12,842 nt of DNA from JAAXZI01 sp045863575 (GTDB lineage: Bacteria > Planctomycetota > Phycisphaerae > UBA1845 > PWPN01), in NCBI GenBank assembly GCA_045863575.1, contig BTUC01000205.1, forward strand, positions 1 through 12,842, written 5' to 3'. How positions within the stretch are numbered: position 1 is the stretch's first letter; the number at the start of each line of letters is the position of its first letter. The notes below the pieces were generated by a model, which was not told where the DNA came from, did no database searches, and saw only the letters and a list, made by a program, of their open reading frames with translations. Below are positions 10,798 through 12,842 of this stretch, piece by piece. The position numbers and the translations under genes were made by a program.

Positions 10798-12788
10798 ACA
10801 CAACTCCACTTGGTCGAGAAGGTGACCCGTTCCATGGTGATCGCGTCAGCCGGGCAGCGCGCGGCGCACAGCGCGCAGCGGATGCAGCGTTCTTCGTCCT
10901 TGAGGATGGCCGAGTTGCCCTCCAGCTCGACGTCTGCCCCGAGTGTTCCCTCGATGGCGGACTTCAGATCGGCCGACGATTCGAGATCTGCGAGGCCCAC
11001 CAGCTTGAGGCATTGCGTCGGGCAGACGTCCACGCATCCGCCGCACAGCACGCAACGGCTGCCATCGAACACCGGTGTCACGCCGCAATCGAGGCAGCGG
11101 GAGGCTTCGCGGCGTGCCTCCTGGCAGCCGTAGCCTCGTTCGACGACTGCACCCGGATCGCTCAAGCGGCGCTCCGGCGGCAGCGTCGGGATGGGCATCC
11201 GCCGGATGGCCTCGTAGCCGCGCTCGCGCTGATAGCGCGGCTGCGGGATGTGTGCGGTGAGTGCCTCGGCCGAGATGGACCGCTTGGTCACGTAATGATA
11301 GACGGAGCGGGCCGCGGCTTTGCCGGAGGCCACCGCATCGATGAGCAGCCGTGTGCCGTGGGCCAGGTCACCCGCGACGAACACACCGGCCGCGCTGGTG
11401 GCCAGGGTGGCCCGGTCGACCTTCGGCCAGCCCGGTCGCATCTGCTCGATGTCGGCCCCGCCCTCCTCGAGAAAGGACAGATCCGTGGCCTGCCCGATGG
11501 CCAGCAGCACGGTGTCACAGGGGATCGTCCGTAGGTCCGAGTCGTCGAAGACCGGCGAAAACCGGCGGTCGGCATCGTAGACGCGCAAACATCGGCGGAA
11601 GGTCGCGCCGGTGACCGCCCCCTGAGCATCGCGCACGATCTCGACCGGGCCCCAGCCGTTGTGCCGCTGGATGCCTTCCTCGTCGCCCTCGATGATCTCC
11701 ACCGTGTCGGCCGGCATCTCTTCGAGCGTCTCAAGCGACACGAGGTGAACCCTGGCCGTGCCGGGCATGCGGGCGGCTGTCCGCGCGGTGTCGTAGGCGA
11801 TCTGGCGAAGCACGGTGCGGGCGACGTCATAGGCCACGTTGCCGCCGCCGATGACGACGGCCTCGCGCCCAATGTCCACCGGCTCGCCGAGCGAGACTGA
11901 CCGCAGCAGGTCGACGCCGCCGAACACGCGCGGCCCGCGCTCGCCCGGCAGTCCCAACGCTCGTGATGATTTGGCGCCGACCGCGATGATGACGGCTGCA
12001 TAGTCCTGGCGCAGATCGGTCAGCGACACCTCACGGCCGACCGTCTGGCCGCAACGGATTTCGACGCCAAGGGCCTGGATGACCGCCACCTCTCGGGCGA
12101 TGAGTTCGCGCGGCAGGCGGTACGCCGGGATGCCCAAGGCCAGCATGCCGGCCGGCACCGGCTCCGACTCGAAGACCACCGGCCGAAAGCCCATCAACGC
12201 CAGATCGTGGGAGGCCGAGAGACCCGCCGGCCCGGCGCCGATCACCGCGACCGGTTGGCCCTCGGCCGGCCTGAACGTGCCGGCTACCCCGGCGGGGAGC
12301 AGAGCCGCCATTTCCTCCGCATCGGCCGCCACTTCGGGAACGTGCTGCCGGACGGCCTGGAGCACGTCGTCTGTCGGTCGGACGTCCGGCCCGGCTTGTT
12401 CGCAGGCGAAGCGCTTCAGCGCCCGGATGGATACCGGGCGGTCCTGGGCGACAAACCGCCCGTCGGAGTCGACGCGCGGCACCTGGCCGCGTCGGCAAGC
12501 CGCCTCGCAAGGGGCGCCGCACACACGGCCGCAGATCGACGCAAACGGGTTGGGGCCGCGCGCAATGAGGTAGGCCTGCTCGAACTGTCCGGCCGCGATC
12601 GCACGCACGTAACCGCGTGCGTCCGTGTGCACGGGGCAGGCGATCTGGCAGGCGATCAAACCGCGGTGGTATCCCTCGCCGGGAACCTCCACGCGCAGCC
12701 GTGCAGGCTCAGCGCCCGTTCCATGACGCCCCGTATCCACTGGCAAAACGCCAGGGCCAGCTGGATTCTGTGATCGGCGCGGCATCAT
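10794..12788 (-). CDS. FAD/NAD(P)-binding iron-sulfur oxidoreductase (GltD-like) with C-terminal ferredoxin domain
   Basis: This 664-residue protein resembles the small subunit of glutamate synthase and NfnB-type flavoproteins. Its N-terminal Fer4_20-type cysteine domain has C47, C51, C86, C90, C94 and C98. An FAD Rossmann motif IGAGPAG lies at 183-189, an NAD(P)-binding motif VIGGGN at 312-317, and a second FAD contact, GVFVAGD, near 468-474. The C-terminus adds two 4Fe-4S motifs: C579/C582/C585/C589 and C635/C638/C641/C645. No glutamate synthase large subunit is present. The stop overlaps the Rieske start as ATGA, so it is probably the NAD(P)H-reactive, cytoplasmic-side subunit of the adjacent Rieske/cytochrome b complex. 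Flavoproteins beside Rieske/cytochrome b genes are known from anammox bacteria (recalled, not checked). The ATG at 12788 has GAGG about 6 nt upstream, but the frame stays open to the window edge, so a longer N-terminus is possible. Confidence 0.85.
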   Translation of the reverse strand: MMPRRSQNPAGPGVLPVDTGRHGTGAEPARLRVEVPGEGYHRGLIACQIACPVHTDARGYVRAIAAGQFEQAYLIARGPNPFASICGRVCGAPCEAACRRGQVPRVDSDGRFVAQDRPVSIRALKRFACEQAGPDVRPTDDVLQAVRQHVPEVAADAEEMAALLPAGVAGTFRPAEGQPVAVIGAGPAGLSASHDLALMGFRPVVFESEPVPAGMLALGIPAYRLPRELIAREVAVIQALGVEIRCGQTVGREVSLTDLRQDYAAVIIAVGAKSSRALGLPGERGPRVFGGVDLLRSVSLGEPVDIGREAVVIGGGNVAYDVARTVLRQIAYDTARTAARMPGTARVHLVSLETLEEMPADTVEIIEGDEEGIQRHNGWGPVEIVRDAQGAVTGATFRRCLRVYDADRRFSPVFDDSDLRTIPCDTVLLAIGQATDLSFLEEGGADIEQMRPGWPKVDRATLATSAAGVFVAGDLAHGTRLLIDAVASGKAAARSVYHYVTKRSISAEALTAHIPQPRYQRERGYEAIRRMPIPTLPPERRLSDPGAVVERGYGCQEARREASRCLDCGVTPVFDGSRCVLCGGCVDVCPTQCLKLVGLADLESSADLKSAIEGTLGADVELEGNSAILKDEERCIRCALCAARCPADAITMERVTFSTKWSCV

Positions 12789-12842
12789 CGAGCACCTCGC
12801 CGCCGGGAGTGGCCGTTGCCGCCCCCACGTGCCGGGGTCGGC

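Noticed and set aside
10794..12788. Glutamate synthase small subunit (gltD)
   Set aside because: There is no gltB nearby. The protein has an additional C-terminal ferredoxin domain and is translationally coupled to a Rieske gene, so a respiratory role is more likely.

Overview
The window is high-GC bacterial DNA carrying eight genes, all on the minus strand, so transcription runs from high to low coordinates. It reads as one respiratory operon. The gene content points to the Planctomycetota or a relative: an anammox/Nitrospira-type nitrite oxidoreductase-like molybdoenzyme, and a Rieske/cytochrome b complex that includes an NAD(P)-linked flavoprotein. That assignment is inference. A run of ten Ns shows this is a draft or metagenomic scaffold.

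Layout in transcription order: (1) FAD/NAD(P) iron-sulfur oxidoreductase, 12788-10794; (2) Tat-dependent Rieske protein, 10797-10309; (3) cytochrome b of b6 type, 10312-8533, broken by the N gap at 9105-9114; (4) a membrane-anchored c-type cytochrome with seven CxxCH sites, 8292-6625; (5) the Tat-exported molybdopterin catalytic subunit, NxrA/NarG-like, 6628-3155; (6) the NxrB/NarH-like iron-sulfur subunit, 2974-1835; (7) an ethylbenzene-dehydrogenase-gamma-like heme-b lipoprotein, 1564-710; (8) a TorD/NarJ-like chaperone, 713-69. A strong hairpin lies at 1-35, after the last gene.

Proposed logic (inference): the flavoprotein, Rieske and cytochrome b proteins form a quinone-reactive complex that exchanges electrons with NAD(P)(H). 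The heptaheme cytochrome links it to the exported alpha-beta-gamma molybdoenzyme, which most likely interconverts nitrate and nitrite. The chaperone matures the alpha subunit before Tat export. Sequence alone cannot give the direction (nitrate reduction or nitrite oxidation) or the exact oxyanion.

Four junctions use 4-base ATGA stop/start overlaps (genes 1-2, 2-3, 4-5 and 7-8). The other three (3-4, 5-6 and 6-7) are 180-270 bp spacers filled with palindromic or heptamer-periodic repeats. One spacer repeat block is bounded by a 12-bp direct repeat and supplies the C-terminal tail of the alpha subunit. A further 81-bp palindromic element sits in frame inside cytochrome b. About 120 bp next to the N gap do not fit cytochrome b, and part of it reads as a DUF11-type repeat on the opposite strand, suggesting a chimeric contig end. 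No rRNA, tRNA, CRISPR array, transposase or integrase is visible.
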